A stretch of 64,000 nt of DNA, taken from contig CAVRGN010000002.1 in the NCBI GenBank assembly GCA_963720725.1, positions 80,511 through 144,510 of the forward strand, given 5' to 3'. Shown piece after piece: positions 18,908-27,943 of the stretch. Below the pieces are notes generated by a model, which was not told the origin of the DNA, did not search any database, and was given only the letters and a program-made list of their open reading frames with translations. A program made the position numbers and the translations under genes. The stretch is from Benzoatithermus sp963720725. GTDB lineage: Bacteria; Pseudomonadota; Alphaproteobacteria; Geminicoccales; Geminicoccaceae. How positions within the stretch are numbered: position 1 is the stretch's first letter; the number at the start of each line of letters is the position of its first letter.

Positions 18908-21499
18908 GTGATCTCCCCGACCCGCGTGCGCAATCTGGTCCAAACCTTGTCCGACGCGCCCGACGAGCGACCCGAACGCGACCGCCTGCTGGCCGGCTAC
19001 GGCGCGGCGGCGGCGGGCTTCGACGAGATGCTCGGCGCCGACGGCGCGGTCCGGCCGCACTGGCGCACGTTCGTCGACCGCTTCGCCGCCATGGGGCCGG
19101 AGGGTCGCACGGCGGCGGCGGAGAGCACGCGCCGGCTGCTGCGCGAGAGCGGCATCGCCTTCAACGTCTACGCCGACCCCGACGACCGTGCCCATGCCTG
19201 GCGCCTCGATCTCATTCCGGTCATCCTCCCGGACCGCGAATGGGAGCGGCTGTCCGCCGGCATCCTGCAGCGCGCCCGGCTGATCGACGCGGTGCTGGCC
19301 GACCTGCACGGGCCGCAGCGGCTGCTGCGCGACGGCCACCTGCCCGCCTCCCTGCTCCTCGGCAGCCCCGCCTTCGTGCGCACCAGCGTCGATCGCGAGG
19401 CGCCCGAACGCCGCTTCCTCTACGCCTATGCCTGCGACGTGGCGCGCACGGCCTCGGGGGAGTGGGTGGTCCTGGGCGACCAGACCGACACGGCCATCGG
19501 CAACGGCTATGTCCTGGCGAGCCGCGTGGCGCTCAGCCACGGCCTGGCCCAGCTGTTCCGGGATTGCCGCACGCGGCGCCTCGCCGGCTATTTCCTGGGC
19601 ATGCAGGAGACGTTCCAGGGCCTGTGCCGGCGCGACGACGGGCGGATCGTCATCATGAGCCCGGGGCCGGCCAGCCCGTCCTACTTCAGCCACGCCTACC
19701 TTGCCCGCTATCTCGGCTACACCGTGGTCGAGAGCGGCGACCTCACGGTCCGCGACAACCAGCTCTACCTGAAGACCCTGGACGGCCTGCAGCGGGTCTA
19801 CCTCGTCGTCGCCAAGCAGCCCGGTCACCTCATGGATCCCCTGCACCTGCCGGGCAACGGGCTCGCCGGGATCCCCGGCCTGGTCCAGGCCGCCCGCAGC
19901 GGCAATGTCGCCATGGTCAACCGGCCCGGCAGCGGTGTCATCCAGAACCACGGCCTGGCCCCGTTCACGGAGGGCCTGTTCCGCCATCTGCTCGGCGAAG
20001 CGCCGCTCCTCGGCGACCTGCCGACCCGCTGGCTCGGCGCTCCCGGGGCCGCCGCCTCGGTCCTGGCCGACCCCGAGCGCTGGGCGATCATCGAGGCCAC
20101 GGCGCGCAACGACCCCGGCGAGCCAGCGCCCGCGCTCGGGCCGGGTCCGCTGAGCGCACCCGCGCGGAGCACGCTGGAGGGCCGGCTCGCGGCCGAGGCG
20201 CACCGATGGGTCGGGGTCGAGCCGGTGGGCCTGGCTACCACGCCCTCGTTCGACGGCGAGCGGTTCGTCCCGACCCCCTATGCCCTGCGGACCTTCGTGG
20301 TCGCGACCGAGAACGGGTACCGCATCCTTCCGGGCGGCATGGTCCGCCTCGCCGGCGCGTCCACCGCCGCGACGCTGCCCAACGGCTTCGGCAGCAAGGA
20401 TCTGTGGATCAGCGCGGCCGAGGCCGAACGCGAGGCACCCAGCATCCTGCGCGCCAGCATGCGGGAGGTGCATCTGCGGCGCACGGGCCGCGACCTGCTG
20501 AGCCGCACCGCCGACAATCTGTTCTGGCTCGGCCGCTACGGCGAGCGCGCGGAAGGCACCATGCGCCTGCTCCGCAGCGTGCTGTCCCGCTTTCTCGAGG
20601 ACGGCCGCCCCGACAGCAGCCCCGAGGTGCTCCAGCGGCTGCTGCAGCTCCAGTTGCAGCAGGGTGCGGCATCCGACGAGGAGCCGGCCGAACCCGGCTG
20701 GGACGGCGTCGAGGAGCTGGTCCGGACCCTGCTGCACGACCCGCGCGCCTATGCGCTGCGCGACAGCCTCGAGCAGGTGCACCGCACCGCGACCCTGGTG
20801 CGCGACCAGATCAGCCACGACGCCTGGCGCATGCTCAACGCGATCCACGTCGACCGCCGCTGGCGCCAACCCAAGGACGGTGGCCTCACCTGGCCGACGC
20901 TCGAGCTCCTGGACGAGGGCATCCGCTCGCTCAACGCCTTCAGCGGCACCGAAGCCGAGAACATGACCCGCAACTTCGCCTGGCGGTTCCTGGAGCTCGG
21001 CCGCCGGATCGAGCGCGCGCGCCAGCTGGCGGAGTTCATCCGCGCTTTGGTCTGCGCCGGCCCGGAGCCCGAGAACGACGGCAGCCTGCGGTTGCTCCTG
21101 GAGCTGGGCGACAGCTTCATGACCTACCGCTCGCGCTACCTGATGACGCCGCTCACCGCGCCGGTGCTCGACCTGTTGCTGCTCGACGAGACCAACCCCC
21201 GCGGCATTGCCTTCCAGCTGGCCCGGCTCGACGCGCATTTCGAGCTTCTGCCCAGCGAGGGGCCGCACCGCAGTCCCGGCCAGCGCCTGATCCTCAGGCT
21301 GCTCACCGCCGTGCGCCTGGCCGAGGTCGAGGAACTCTGCCAGCGCAACGACGAGGACGAGCTGGAGCGGCTGGAAAGGCTGCTGGGCACGCTGGTCGAG
21401 GGCCTGCCGCAGCTGTCCGACCTGATCGGCCGCAGCTATTTCGCCCATGCGGAGATGCCGGTCGCCACCCTCGTCATGGGCCGGCGGGACGAGCCGTGA
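18908..21499 (+). CDS. Circularly permuted ATP-grasp type 2 domain fused to Alpha-E domain
   Basis: An 863-residue protein. The first ~525 residues are the circularly permuted ATP-grasp (DUF404/407 type): IAFNVYADPDDRAHAWRLDL, GSPAFVRTSVDREAPERRFL, VLGDQTDTAIGNGYVLASR, NRPGSGVIQNHGLAPF and ILPGGMVRLA. From ~533 onward is the all-helical Alpha-E domain (LSRTADNLFWLGRYGERAEG, NMTRNFAWRFLELGRRIERA, YRSRYL). In many genomes these are two adjacent genes; here they are one chain, which supports direct cooperation. It is expected to be an ATP-dependent carboxylate-amine ligase, substrate unknown. The GTG start at 18908 lies 44 bases after the DUF2126 gene. The stop overlaps the next gene's start (GTGA), so all three are co-translated. 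Confidence 0.9.
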   Translation: MISPTRVRNLVQTLSDAPDERPERDRLLAGYGAAAAGFDEMLGADGAVRPHWRTFVDRFAAMGPEGRTAAAESTRRLLRESGIAFNVYADPDDRAHAWRLDLIPVILPDREWERLSAGILQRARLIDAVLADLHGPQRLLRDGHLPASLLLGSPAFVRTSVDREAPERRFLYAYACDVARTASGEWVVLGDQTDTAIGNGYVLASRVALSHGLAQLFRDCRTRRLAGYFLGMQETFQGLCRRDDGRIVIMSPGPASPSYFSHAYLARYLGYTVVESGDLTVRDNQLYLKTLDGLQRVYLVVAKQPGHLMDPLHLPGNGLAGIPGLVQAARSGNVAMVNRPGSGVIQNHGLAPFTEGLFRHLLGEAPLLGDLPTRWLGAPGAAASVLADPERWAIIEATARNDPGEPAPALGPGPLSAPARSTLEGRLAAEAHRWVGVEPVGLATTPSFDGERFVPTPYALRTFVVATENGYRILPGGMVRLAGASTAATLPNGFGSKDLWISAAEAEREAPSILRASMREVHLRRTGRDLLSRTADNLFWLGRYGERAEGTMRLLRSVLSRFLEDGRPDSSPEVLQRLLQLQLQQGAASDEEPAEPGWDGVEELVRTLLHDPRAYALRDSLEQVHRTATLVRDQISHDAWRMLNAIHVDRRWRQPKDGGLTWPTLELLDEGIRSLNAFSGTEAENMTRNFAWRFLELGRRIERARQLAEFIRALVCAGPEPENDGSLRLLLELGDSFMTYRSRYLMTPLTAPVLDLLLLDETNPRGIAFQLARLDAHFELLPSEGPHRSPGQRLILRLLTAVRLAEVEELCQRNDEDELERLERLLGTLVEGLPQLSDLIGRSYFAHAEMPVATLVMGRRDEP

Positions 21500-22371
21500 T
21501 CTACGAAGTCAGCCACCGCACCGTCTACCGCTACAGCCAGCCGGTCTCCATCTCGCATCACCTGCTGCACCTGACCCCGCGCGACGGCGGCTGGCAGACA
21601 TGCCGCGACACGGCGGTCGAGATCACGCCCGCACCGACGGTCCGCGCCCCCGGCACCGACTATTTCGGCAATCCCACCACCTTCGTCACCATCCAGCAGA
21701 ACCATCTGGATCTGATCCTGCACGCACTGAGCATCATCGAGGTCAACGACCGGCCGATCCCGGAACCGTCCACCACCCTCGCCTGGGAGACGGTGTGCCA
21801 ACTGGCGCAGACCGATCGCTCAACTGGGGCCCTGGACGCGCTGGAGTTCACCTTCGCCTCGCCCTACGTGCCGCTGGCGGCCGAGCTGCGGGCCTATGCC
21901 GCCGCGTCGTTCCCGGCCGGTCGGCCGATCCTGGCCGGTGCGCGCGAGCTGACCCACCGCATCTACACCGATTTCTCCTACCTCCCCGGCTCCACCGACC
22001 TGGGAACCGGGGTGCTGCGCGCCTTCGCCATGCGCAGCGGCGTGTGCCAGGACTTCGCGCATATCCAGATCGCCTGCCTGCGCGCGCTGGGCCTGCCGGC
22101 GCGCTATGTCAGCGGCTATCTCCTGACCCGGCCGGCGGAGGGCAAGGAGCGTCTGGTGGGGGCGGACGCCAGCCACGCCTGGCTGTCGGTCTGGGTGCCG
22201 GGCCACGATTGGGTCGACCTCGATCCCACCAACGACCTGATCCCCGGACGCGAGCACATCACCATCGGCTGGGGCCGCGACTATGGCGACGTCAGCCCGG
22301 TGAGCGGTGTGATGTTCGGTGGCGGCGAGCACGAGGTCACCGTGGCCGTGGACGTGCTCGCGGTCGGCTGA
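21496..22371 (+). CDS. Transglutaminase family protein (operon partner of ATP-grasp/Alpha-E)
   Basis: A 291-residue transglutaminase-like protein. An N-terminal beta domain (YEVSHRTVYRYSQPVSISHH) precedes the catalytic core. The triad is C184 (SGVCQDFAHIQ), H227 (DASHAWLSVW) and D243 (WVDLDPTND). Together with the large DUF2126 protein this operon encodes two separate transglutaminase-like activities, expected to act as peptidases or amide-exchange enzymes on a peptide. The GTG start at 21496 is set by overlap with the upstream TGA; a longer in-frame extension only reads the previous gene in the wrong frame. No signal peptide, so cytoplasmic. Confidence 0.9.
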   Translation: MIYEVSHRTVYRYSQPVSISHHLLHLTPRDGGWQTCRDTAVEITPAPTVRAPGTDYFGNPTTFVTIQQNHLDLILHALSIIEVNDRPIPEPSTTLAWETVCQLAQTDRSTGALDALEFTFASPYVPLAAELRAYAAASFPAGRPILAGARELTHRIYTDFSYLPGSTDLGTGVLRAFAMRSGVCQDFAHIQIACLRALGLPARYVSGYLLTRPAEGKERLVGADASHAWLSVWVPGHDWVDLDPTNDLIPGREHITIGWGRDYGDVSPVSGVMFGGGEHEVTVAVDVLAVG

Positions 22372-22433
22372 GCCGTCACCGTCCTGCCTTGCGGGCCTGC
22401 TAGCCACTTGTGTTGGAGCGTCAGCGAACCGCC

Positions 22434-25115
22434 ATGAGCCTACGCAGCCTGCGCCATCTGTTCGAGCCCGAACGGATCCTCTGGGTAGGCCCCGAGGGCG
22501 AGGCGCCGGGCTGGGCCCGGATCGCCGAAGCCAATCTGTGGGAGGCGGGCTTCGCAGGTCCGATCCTGGCGCTGCGCAGCACCGGCCGCGCTCCCGCCGA
22601 TACCCGGCTGGAGAGTCTGGACGGCCTCGCGGCCGAACCGCGACTGGCCATCGTCTGCCTGCCGCAGACCGAGCTGCCGGCGCTGCTTGGCCAGCTCGCG
22701 GCCTGCAGCTGCCGCGCCGTCGCCCTGGTCGGTGGCGGTGCACCCGCCGTGGCGCTCGATCCCGAGCAGGCGCGGGCGGCCCGCGAGGTTGCACAGGCAC
22801 ATGGCATGCGCCTGATCGGGCCCGACCGGGTCGGCGTCATCGTGCCGGCCCGCAAGCTCAACACCGGTGCTGCCACCGTCTCGCCGCCCGCGGGCGACCT
22901 TGCCTTCGTCACCCAATCCGACTCGATCGCCACCGCGATGCTGGAACGGGCGGCGGCGCAGAGCATCGGCTTCTCGCGCATCGCCTCGCTCGGCGAGTTC
23001 GCCGACGTCGAGCTCGGCGACATCCTGGACTATCTGGCCTTGGATCTCGCCACCCGGGCCGTGCTCGTCCATCTCGAGGGCATCGCCGACGCCCGGCGCT
23101 TCATGTCGGCCGCGCGCGCCGCCGCCCGGGTCAAGCCGGTGATGGTGCTCAAGGCCGGCCGGCAGGTGCACCCGCGCCCCGAGCGGCCGGGCGGCATGGG
23201 CATGCGCCTGCACCGCGACCTCGTCTACGATGCCGCCTTCGCGCGCGCGGGCCTGGTGCGGGTGGGCTCGATCGAGGAGCTGTTCGCGGCCGCGGCCAGC
23301 CTCGGTCCGGGTGCTGCCCGCCGCGGCCACGGTCTGCGCCGGGGCCGGCTCGCGCTGCTCACCAACGGCCATGGACCGGCCGAGTTCGCGGCCGACGCCC
23401 TGCTCGCTGGCGGCGGCACGCTGGTGCGCCCGACGCCGCCGATCCACGCCGCCGTCGCGGCCGCGGTCGGCGAGGTGGCGTCGCTGGCAAGCTCGGTCGA
23501 TCTCGGCCCCGATGCCGGACCCGAGGCCTATGCGGGGGCGCTGAACGTGCTGCTCGAGACGCCGGATCTCGATGCCGTGCTGGCGATCCACGCCCCCTCG
23601 GCCGGGGTCGATCCGGGTGGGGTGGCCAGTGCGGTCGCAACCGCCGCCGACCGGCGCAAGCCGCGCAGCGCCCAACGCCCCGTCTTCGCGGCATGGCTCG
23701 GCGAGGTCGGCCAGGATGTGGCGCGGGCGGCGCTGGAACAGGCGGTGATCCCCACATTCCGCACCCCCGAGGCGGCGGTGCGCGCCTTCCTGCACCGGAT
23801 GCAGCACGAGCAGCGCCAGTTCGTGCTGCGGCAGATCCCGGCCTCTCGTCCGGACAGCCAGCTGGACCGCGAGCGGGCGGCGAGCCTGGTCGAACCGGCG
23901 CTGGCGGCAGGACGCCGCTCGCTGAACGAGCCCGAGGCCATGTCCCTCCTCGACGCCTACGGGATTGCGAGCGTGCCGACGCGCGTGGTGCCGGACCTGG
24001 ACCATGCCGCCGCCGCCGCGCGCGAGCTGGGCTACCCGGTGGCGCTCAAGATCGTCAGCTCGCGCCTGCCCCAGAAGAGCTCGGCCGGCGGCGTGGCGCT
24101 CGACATCGTCGACAAGGCATCGCTGCTGCGGCGTGGCCGCCGGATGCTGGAGGAGGTCGCCGCCACGGCGCCCGACGCGCCGATCGAGGGCCTGCTGGTG
24201 CAGCGCATGCAGCGCTCGCTCACCCCGATCGAGCTCTATCTCGGCATGGAGACCGACCCCACCTTCGGCCCGGTGCTCCTGCTCGGCCACGCGGCCCTGC
24301 GGACCACCGGCACCGCCATCGCCTACCTGCTGCCGCCCTTGGATACGACCCTGGCTCATGCCATGCTGGACGAGACCCCGATCGGCCGGTTCCTTGCCCA
24401 GCAGCCCGGCGGCATGGAGATGCTCGCGGGCGTGGTCGAGATCGTGGTCCGCCTCTCCGACCTCGTGGTCGAGCAACCGGCGATCCACCGGTTGGCGATC
24501 GATCCGCTCCTGGTCAATCGCGAAGGCATGGTGGTGCTCGACGCCCATGTCGAGCTGGCGCGCCCCGACGGCGGCCGACGGCTGGCGGTGCGGCCCTACC
24601 CGCGCGGGCTGGAGCAGACGGCGACCTTGCGCGACGGGCAGGAGATCCGGCTGCGGCCGATCCGCCCCGAGGACGCACCGGCGCTTCAGCAGCTGTTCCA
24701 CAGCCTGACGCCGGAGGATCGCCGCAAGCGGCTGTTCTCCTCGATGCGCGATCTGCCCGACGAGCTCGCCGCCCGGCTGAGCCAGATCGACTACGACCGG
24801 GAGATGGTGCTGGTGGCGCTCGATCCCGAGGATCCGCAACTGTTCTGGGGCGGTGCTCGGATCGCTGCCGACGCCGACAATCGCCGCGCCGAGTATTCGG
24901 TCACCATCCGCTCCGACAAGCAGGGCCTCGGTCTCGGCCGGATCTGCTTCGAGCGGGTGCTGGACTATGCCCGCTCCCGCGGCATCGAAGAGGTCTGGGG
25001 CACGGTGCTGGCCGAGAACGACGGCATGCTGGGCCTGGCCGAGCGCCTGGGCTTCACCCGCCGCCGCGATCCGGACTCGCCGGAGATCTACATCACCGAA
25101 AAGCGGCTGGGCTGA
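22434..25115 (+). CDS. Pat-like protein: ADP-forming acyl-CoA synthetase modules fused to GNAT acetyltransferase
   Basis: An 893-residue protein with the order CoA-binding, succinyl-CoA-ligase-like, ATP-grasp_5 and C-terminal GNAT. This is the architecture of the Pat/YfiQ protein lysine acetyltransferases, which acetylate acetyl-CoA synthetase and other enzymes. The N-terminus (LRHLFEPERILWVGPEG) is the CoA-binding fold. In the ligase-like part, the SHTG catalytic-histidine motif of active ADP-forming synthetases is absent: the sequence goes from KAGRQVHPRPERPGG to LVYDAAFARAG. That fits a non-catalytic synthetase region. ATP-grasp features include EPEAMSLLDAYGI and GYPVALKIVSS. The GNAT has the acetyl-CoA loop SDKQGLGLGRICFERVL. 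I chose ATG 22434 over an upstream TTG at 22410. Confidence 0.85.
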   Translation: MSLRSLRHLFEPERILWVGPEGEAPGWARIAEANLWEAGFAGPILALRSTGRAPADTRLESLDGLAAEPRLAIVCLPQTELPALLGQLAACSCRAVALVGGGAPAVALDPEQARAAREVAQAHGMRLIGPDRVGVIVPARKLNTGAATVSPPAGDLAFVTQSDSIATAMLERAAAQSIGFSRIASLGEFADVELGDILDYLALDLATRAVLVHLEGIADARRFMSAARAAARVKPVMVLKAGRQVHPRPERPGGMGMRLHRDLVYDAAFARAGLVRVGSIEELFAAAASLGPGAARRGHGLRRGRLALLTNGHGPAEFAADALLAGGGTLVRPTPPIHAAVAAAVGEVASLASSVDLGPDAGPEAYAGALNVLLETPDLDAVLAIHAPSAGVDPGGVASAVATAADRRKPRSAQRPVFAAWLGEVGQDVARAALEQAVIPTFRTPEAAVRAFLHRMQHEQRQFVLRQIPASRPDSQLDRERAASLVEPALAAGRRSLNEPEAMSLLDAYGIASVPTRVVPDLDHAAAAARELGYPVALKIVSSRLPQKSSAGGVALDIVDKASLLRRGRRMLEEVAATAPDAPIEGLLVQRMQRSLTPIELYLGMETDPTFGPVLLLGHAALRTTGTAIAYLLPPLDTTLAHAMLDETPIGRFLAQQPGGMEMLAGVVEIVVRLSDLVVEQPAIHRLAIDPLLVNREGMVVLDAHVELARPDGGRRLAVRPYPRGLEQTATLRDGQEIRLRPIRPEDAPALQQLFHSLTPEDRRKRLFSSMRDLPDELAARLSQIDYDREMVLVALDPEDPQLFWGGARIAADADNRRAEYSVTIRSDKQGLGLGRICFERVLDYARSRGIEEVWGTVLAENDGMLGLAERLGFTRRRDPDSPEIYITEKRLG

Positions 25116-25153
25116 TTTCCCGTCCGGCCGGCCGAGCATCGAGGAGCATTGCC

Positions 25154-25732
25154 ATGTCGCTGCGTTTCGCCGTGATCTACGGGTCCGTCCGGTCGGACCG
25201 GCAGGGTATCCGGGCCGCGCGCTTCGTCCTCGACCAGCTGGGGCGGCGCGGGCACGAGGCTACCCTGGTCGATCCGCTGGAGACCCGCTTGCCGCTGCTC
25301 GACCGCATGTACAAGGAGTACCCCAAGGGCGAGGCGCCGCCGGATCTGGAGCGGCTGGCGCAGCTCTATCGTGCCGTCGACGGCTTCGTGATCGTCAGCG
25401 GCGAGTACAATCACGGCATCCCGCCGGCGCTCAAGAACCTGCTCGACCACTTCCTCGAGGAGTACTTTTTCCGGCCATCGGCCATCGTCTGCTATTCGGC
25501 GGGCTCCTTCGGCGGCGTGCGCGCGGCGATGCAGCTGCGCATGACGCTGGCCGAGCTGGGGACGGTCACGATCCCGTCCCTGTTCCCGGTACCCAAGGTG
25601 CAGAGCGCCTTCGACGAGTCCGGCAAGGCGCTGGATCCCGCCTACGACAAGCGCATCGGGCGCTTCCTCGACGAGCTCGAATGGTTCGCCCGAGCACTCC
25701 AGTCGGCGCGAGCGGCGGGCACGCCCTACTGA
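25154..25732 (+). CDS. NADPH-dependent FMN reductase family protein
   Basis: A 192-residue flavodoxin-like oxidoreductase expected to reduce FMN or quinone-type substrates with NAD(P)H. The FMN phosphate loop is IYGSVRSDRQGIRAA near the N-terminus, and the isoalloxazine loop is SGEYNHGIPPALKNLLDH, with the family GEYNxGxPxxLKN signature. A third motif, CYSAGSFGGVRAAMQLR, is also conserved. The ATG at 25154 follows a GAGGAG site at the right distance. It lies 38 bases after the Pat-like gene on the same strand, so it may be cotranscribed. Length is standard. Confidence 0.88.
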   Translation: MSLRFAVIYGSVRSDRQGIRAARFVLDQLGRRGHEATLVDPLETRLPLLDRMYKEYPKGEAPPDLERLAQLYRAVDGFVIVSGEYNHGIPPALKNLLDHFLEEYFFRPSAIVCYSAGSFGGVRAAMQLRMTLAELGTVTIPSLFPVPKVQSAFDESGKALDPAYDKRIGRFLDELEWFARALQSARAAGTPY

Positions 25733-25739
25733 TCGCCCC

Positions 25740-26351
25740 TCAGCTGGCGGCCAGCAACTTCACGCCCAGGGCCGCCAGCGCGGTGCCGAGCACGCCCTCG
25801 ATGCCGCGCCGCGCTCGGGCGTAGAGGCGGACCAGGCGCGGTCCGGAGAAGGCCAGCGCCAGCGCCGTGTGCCAGGCCAGGGACAGCGCCACCGCGACTC
25901 CCACCGCCAGGCACGCCGTGGCCGCGTCGAGGTCGGTGCCGAGCAGGACGCCGGTGAGCGAGACCCAGAAGAAGCCGGCCTTGGCGTTGAGCAGCATCAG
26001 GGCGAGGCCCGTAGCGAAACCGCCGCCGGCCGGAGCAGGCGCGGCAGCGCCGGCACCCTCGCCGCGCCAGGCCGAGCGCAGCGCGCCGAAGGCCAGCCAC
26101 AGCAGGAAGCCGCCGCCCGCCCAGCGGATCGCGGTGCCCAGCACCGGATAGTGCAGCGCCAGGGCGGCCACCCCGAACAGGGCGGCGAAGCCCCAGACCG
26201 CCTCGCCGACCGCGATGCCGAGCGTGGTGCGCAGTGCCGGCCCGCGCCCAGAGCCGAGCCCGATCCGCAGCATCAGCGCGAAGTTCGGGCCCGGGCTGAT
26301 CAAGGCCAGCGCGAACGCGGCCCAGAAGGCGAACAGCGCCGGCCAGTCCAT
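25740..26351 (-). CDS. LysE family translocator (amino acid / metabolite exporter)
   Basis: A 203-residue inner-membrane protein of the LysE/RhtB family, which exports amino acids or small metabolites. The hallmark N-terminus FALALISPGPNFALMLRIGL is present (the family SPGPN motif), followed by LGIAVGEAVWGFAALFG and four further hydrophobic segments. It is tail-to-tail with the FMN reductase (7 bases apart) and one base from the small membrane protein upstream on its own strand, so these two minus-strand genes are probably cotranscribed. Substrate is not predictable. Confidence 0.9.
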   Translation of the reverse strand: MDWPALFAFWAAFALALISPGPNFALMLRIGLGSGRGPALRTTLGIAVGEAVWGFAALFGVAALALHYPVLGTAIRWAGGGFLLWLAFGALRSAWRGEGAGAAAPAPAGGGFATGLALMLLNAKAGFFWVSLTGVLLGTDLDAATACLAVGVAVALSLAWHTALALAFSGPRLVRLYARARRGIEGVLGTALAALGVKLLAAS

Positions 26352-26352
26352 G

Positions 26353-26691
26353 TCAGGTCCGGTCGGGCTGCGGCTTGAAGCGCTCGATCAGCCTCGGGCA
26401 GTTCGCCGCGGTCAGCCGCTCGTCCTCCGGCAGGTCGAGCTTCGCCAGCAGGTCGGCATAGGTGCCGCGCAGGTTCTCGGCGGTGGCGTCGATCAGCGCC
26501 GTCTGCTGCTCGGGCGTCAGGATGCCCTTCTCCACGCCCACCTGCGCCGCCGTGCACACCCCCATCAGCGTGCCGCCGATCCCGCCGCCCAGCATGCCGA
26601 CCATGGCGCCGCCGCCACTGCCGGCGACGAAGCCGAGCCCGCCCACGACCACGAAGGCCAGCAGCCACAGCAGCACCTTGAGCACGCGCAT
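26353..26691 (-). CDS. Small Gly-rich membrane-anchored protein, unknown function
   Basis: A 112-residue protein I do not recognise. An N-terminal hydrophobic helix (VLKVLLWLLAFVVVGGLGFV) runs into a Gly-rich stretch (GSGGGAMVGMLGGGIGGTLMG) that resembles a second glycine-zipper helix. A soluble, mostly helical ~60-residue tail follows, with two lone cysteines (GVCTAAQ and NCPRLIE). The glycine-zipper pattern suggests a small inner-membrane or lipoprotein-like helper. It sits directly upstream of the LysE exporter on the same strand (one base apart). Coding is supported by high third-position GC and the tight spacing. Confidence 0.65.
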   Translation of the reverse strand: MRVLKVLLWLLAFVVVGGLGFVAGSGGGAMVGMLGGGIGGTLMGVCTAAQVGVEKGILTPEQQTALIDATAENLRGTYADLLAKLDLPEDERLTAANCPRLIERFKPQPDRT

Positions 26692-26806
26692 GGTCGATCG
26701 TCCCCCGCCCGGCCGGCCCGAGCGCCGCCCGCCGCGTGCTGCGATCTATCGCGATCGTGCGGCCGGGGGAAGTGCGGGCGGTTGACCGGCCGGCCCTGCC
26801 TGCCCA

Positions 26807-27943
26807 GTGTCTCGCCGCGGACGATGGGGGCAAGGTGCGGTGGGGCAGGCATGGCGTGCGGCAGGGATCGGGATCGCGCTGGGCGCGGCACTCCTGCTCC
26901 TCGTCTACCTCGTGAGCGGGATCCTGCTGCCGTTCATCGTCGGCATGGCCGCGGCCTACGCGCTGGATCCCCTGGCCGACTGGCTGGAGCGGCGCGGGCT
27001 CGGGCGCGGCATCGCCACGCTGCTGATCACCGGGCTGTTCTTCGCCAGCCTGGCGCTGCTGGTGCTGGTGCTGCTGCCGGTGGCGGTCGAGCAGGCGGTG
27101 GGCCTGGGGGCGAAGCTGCCGGGCTATTTCGACGAGCTGCGCGTCCGCATCCTGCACCTGATCGAGCGGCTCGAGCGCCAGAACGTGGTCGAGGGCGGCC
27201 AGGTCGAGGGGCTGGCCTCGAGCTTCGCCGAGCGGGCGCTGAGCTATGTCGGCACCGCGCTCAGCAACGTGGTCCAGTCGAGCCTGGTCGTGCTCAACCT
27301 GGTCTCGCTGGTGTTCATCACCCCCATCGTCACCTACTATCTCCTGCGCGACTGGGACCGCATGGTGGCGGCGGTGCGCAGCGTCGTGCCGGCGCGCTAC
27401 CGGCCGCCGGCGCGCCGGCTGGCCCGCGAGACCGACCAGGTGCTGGCCGGCTTCCTGCGCGGCCAGGGCATGGTGTGCGCCTTCCTGGCCCTGTTCTACG
27501 GCCTGGGCCTGGTGCTGGTCGGGCTCGACTATGGGGCGTTCATCGGCTTCCTCACCGGCCTGTTCTCCTTCATCCCCTATGTCGGGATGTTCATGGGCGT
27601 GGCGGTCGGCATGACCGTGGCGGTGTTCCAGTTCGGCGCCGTGCTGCCGGTGGCGCTGGTCGCGGCCGTGTTCGCGCTGGGCCAGTTCATCGAGGGCAAT
27701 TTCCTGACCCCGCGCGTGGTGGGCAGCCGCATCCGCCTGCACGAGGTCTGGGTGATCTTCGCCGTGCTCGCCGGCACGGCCCTGTTCGGTCTGGTCGGCA
27801 CCTTCCTCGCCACGCCCGTGGCGGCGGTGATCGCGGTCGTCGTCCGCTTCGCCGTCGAACGCTGGCAGCGCAGCGACTTCTTCCGCGAGGCCTCCGACCT
27901 CCCGGTGGCACCGCCGCCGCCGCGGGCGAGGCAAGCCGACTGA
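26807..27943 (+). CDS. AI-2E family transporter (PerM-like permease)
   Basis: A 378-residue inner-membrane protein of the AI-2E/PerM family, whose members have been tied to autoinducer export, Na+/H+ exchange or other efflux. Family features: an N-terminal TM pair (YLVSGILLPFIVGMAAAYAL then DPLADWLERRGLGR), a long amphipathic central region, and the C-terminal set FITPIVTYYLLRDWDRM, FIPYVGMFMGV and the conserved EGNFLTPRVVGSRIRLHEVW. The start is GTG at 26807; a GTG at 26839 is possible. The stop at 27941-27943 is followed without a gap by a truncated brnT coding stretch in the same frame, so the 3' boundary looks like a recombination junction. Confidence 0.88.
   Translation: MSRRGRWGQGAVGQAWRAAGIGIALGAALLLLVYLVSGILLPFIVGMAAAYALDPLADWLERRGLGRGIATLLITGLFFASLALLVLVLLPVAVEQAVGLGAKLPGYFDELRVRILHLIERLERQNVVEGGQVEGLASSFAERALSYVGTALSNVVQSSLVVLNLVSLVFITPIVTYYLLRDWDRMVAAVRSVVPARYRPPARRLARETDQVLAGFLRGQGMVCAFLALFYGLGLVLVGLDYGAFIGFLTGLFSFIPYVGMFMGVAVGMTVAVFQFGAVLPVALVAAVFALGQFIEGNFLTPRVVGSRIRLHEVWVIFAVLAGTALFGLVGTFLATPVAAVIAVVVRFAVERWQRSDFFREASDLPVAPPPPRARQAD

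Noticed and set aside
15540..21448. Very long open frames on the minus strand opposite the transglutaminase/ATP-grasp operon (over 1100 and 860 codons)
   Set aside because: They are antisense shadows of high-GC codon use. Their translations are low-complexity Arg/Gly/Ala/Leu with no domain, while the plus strand has complete recognised families.
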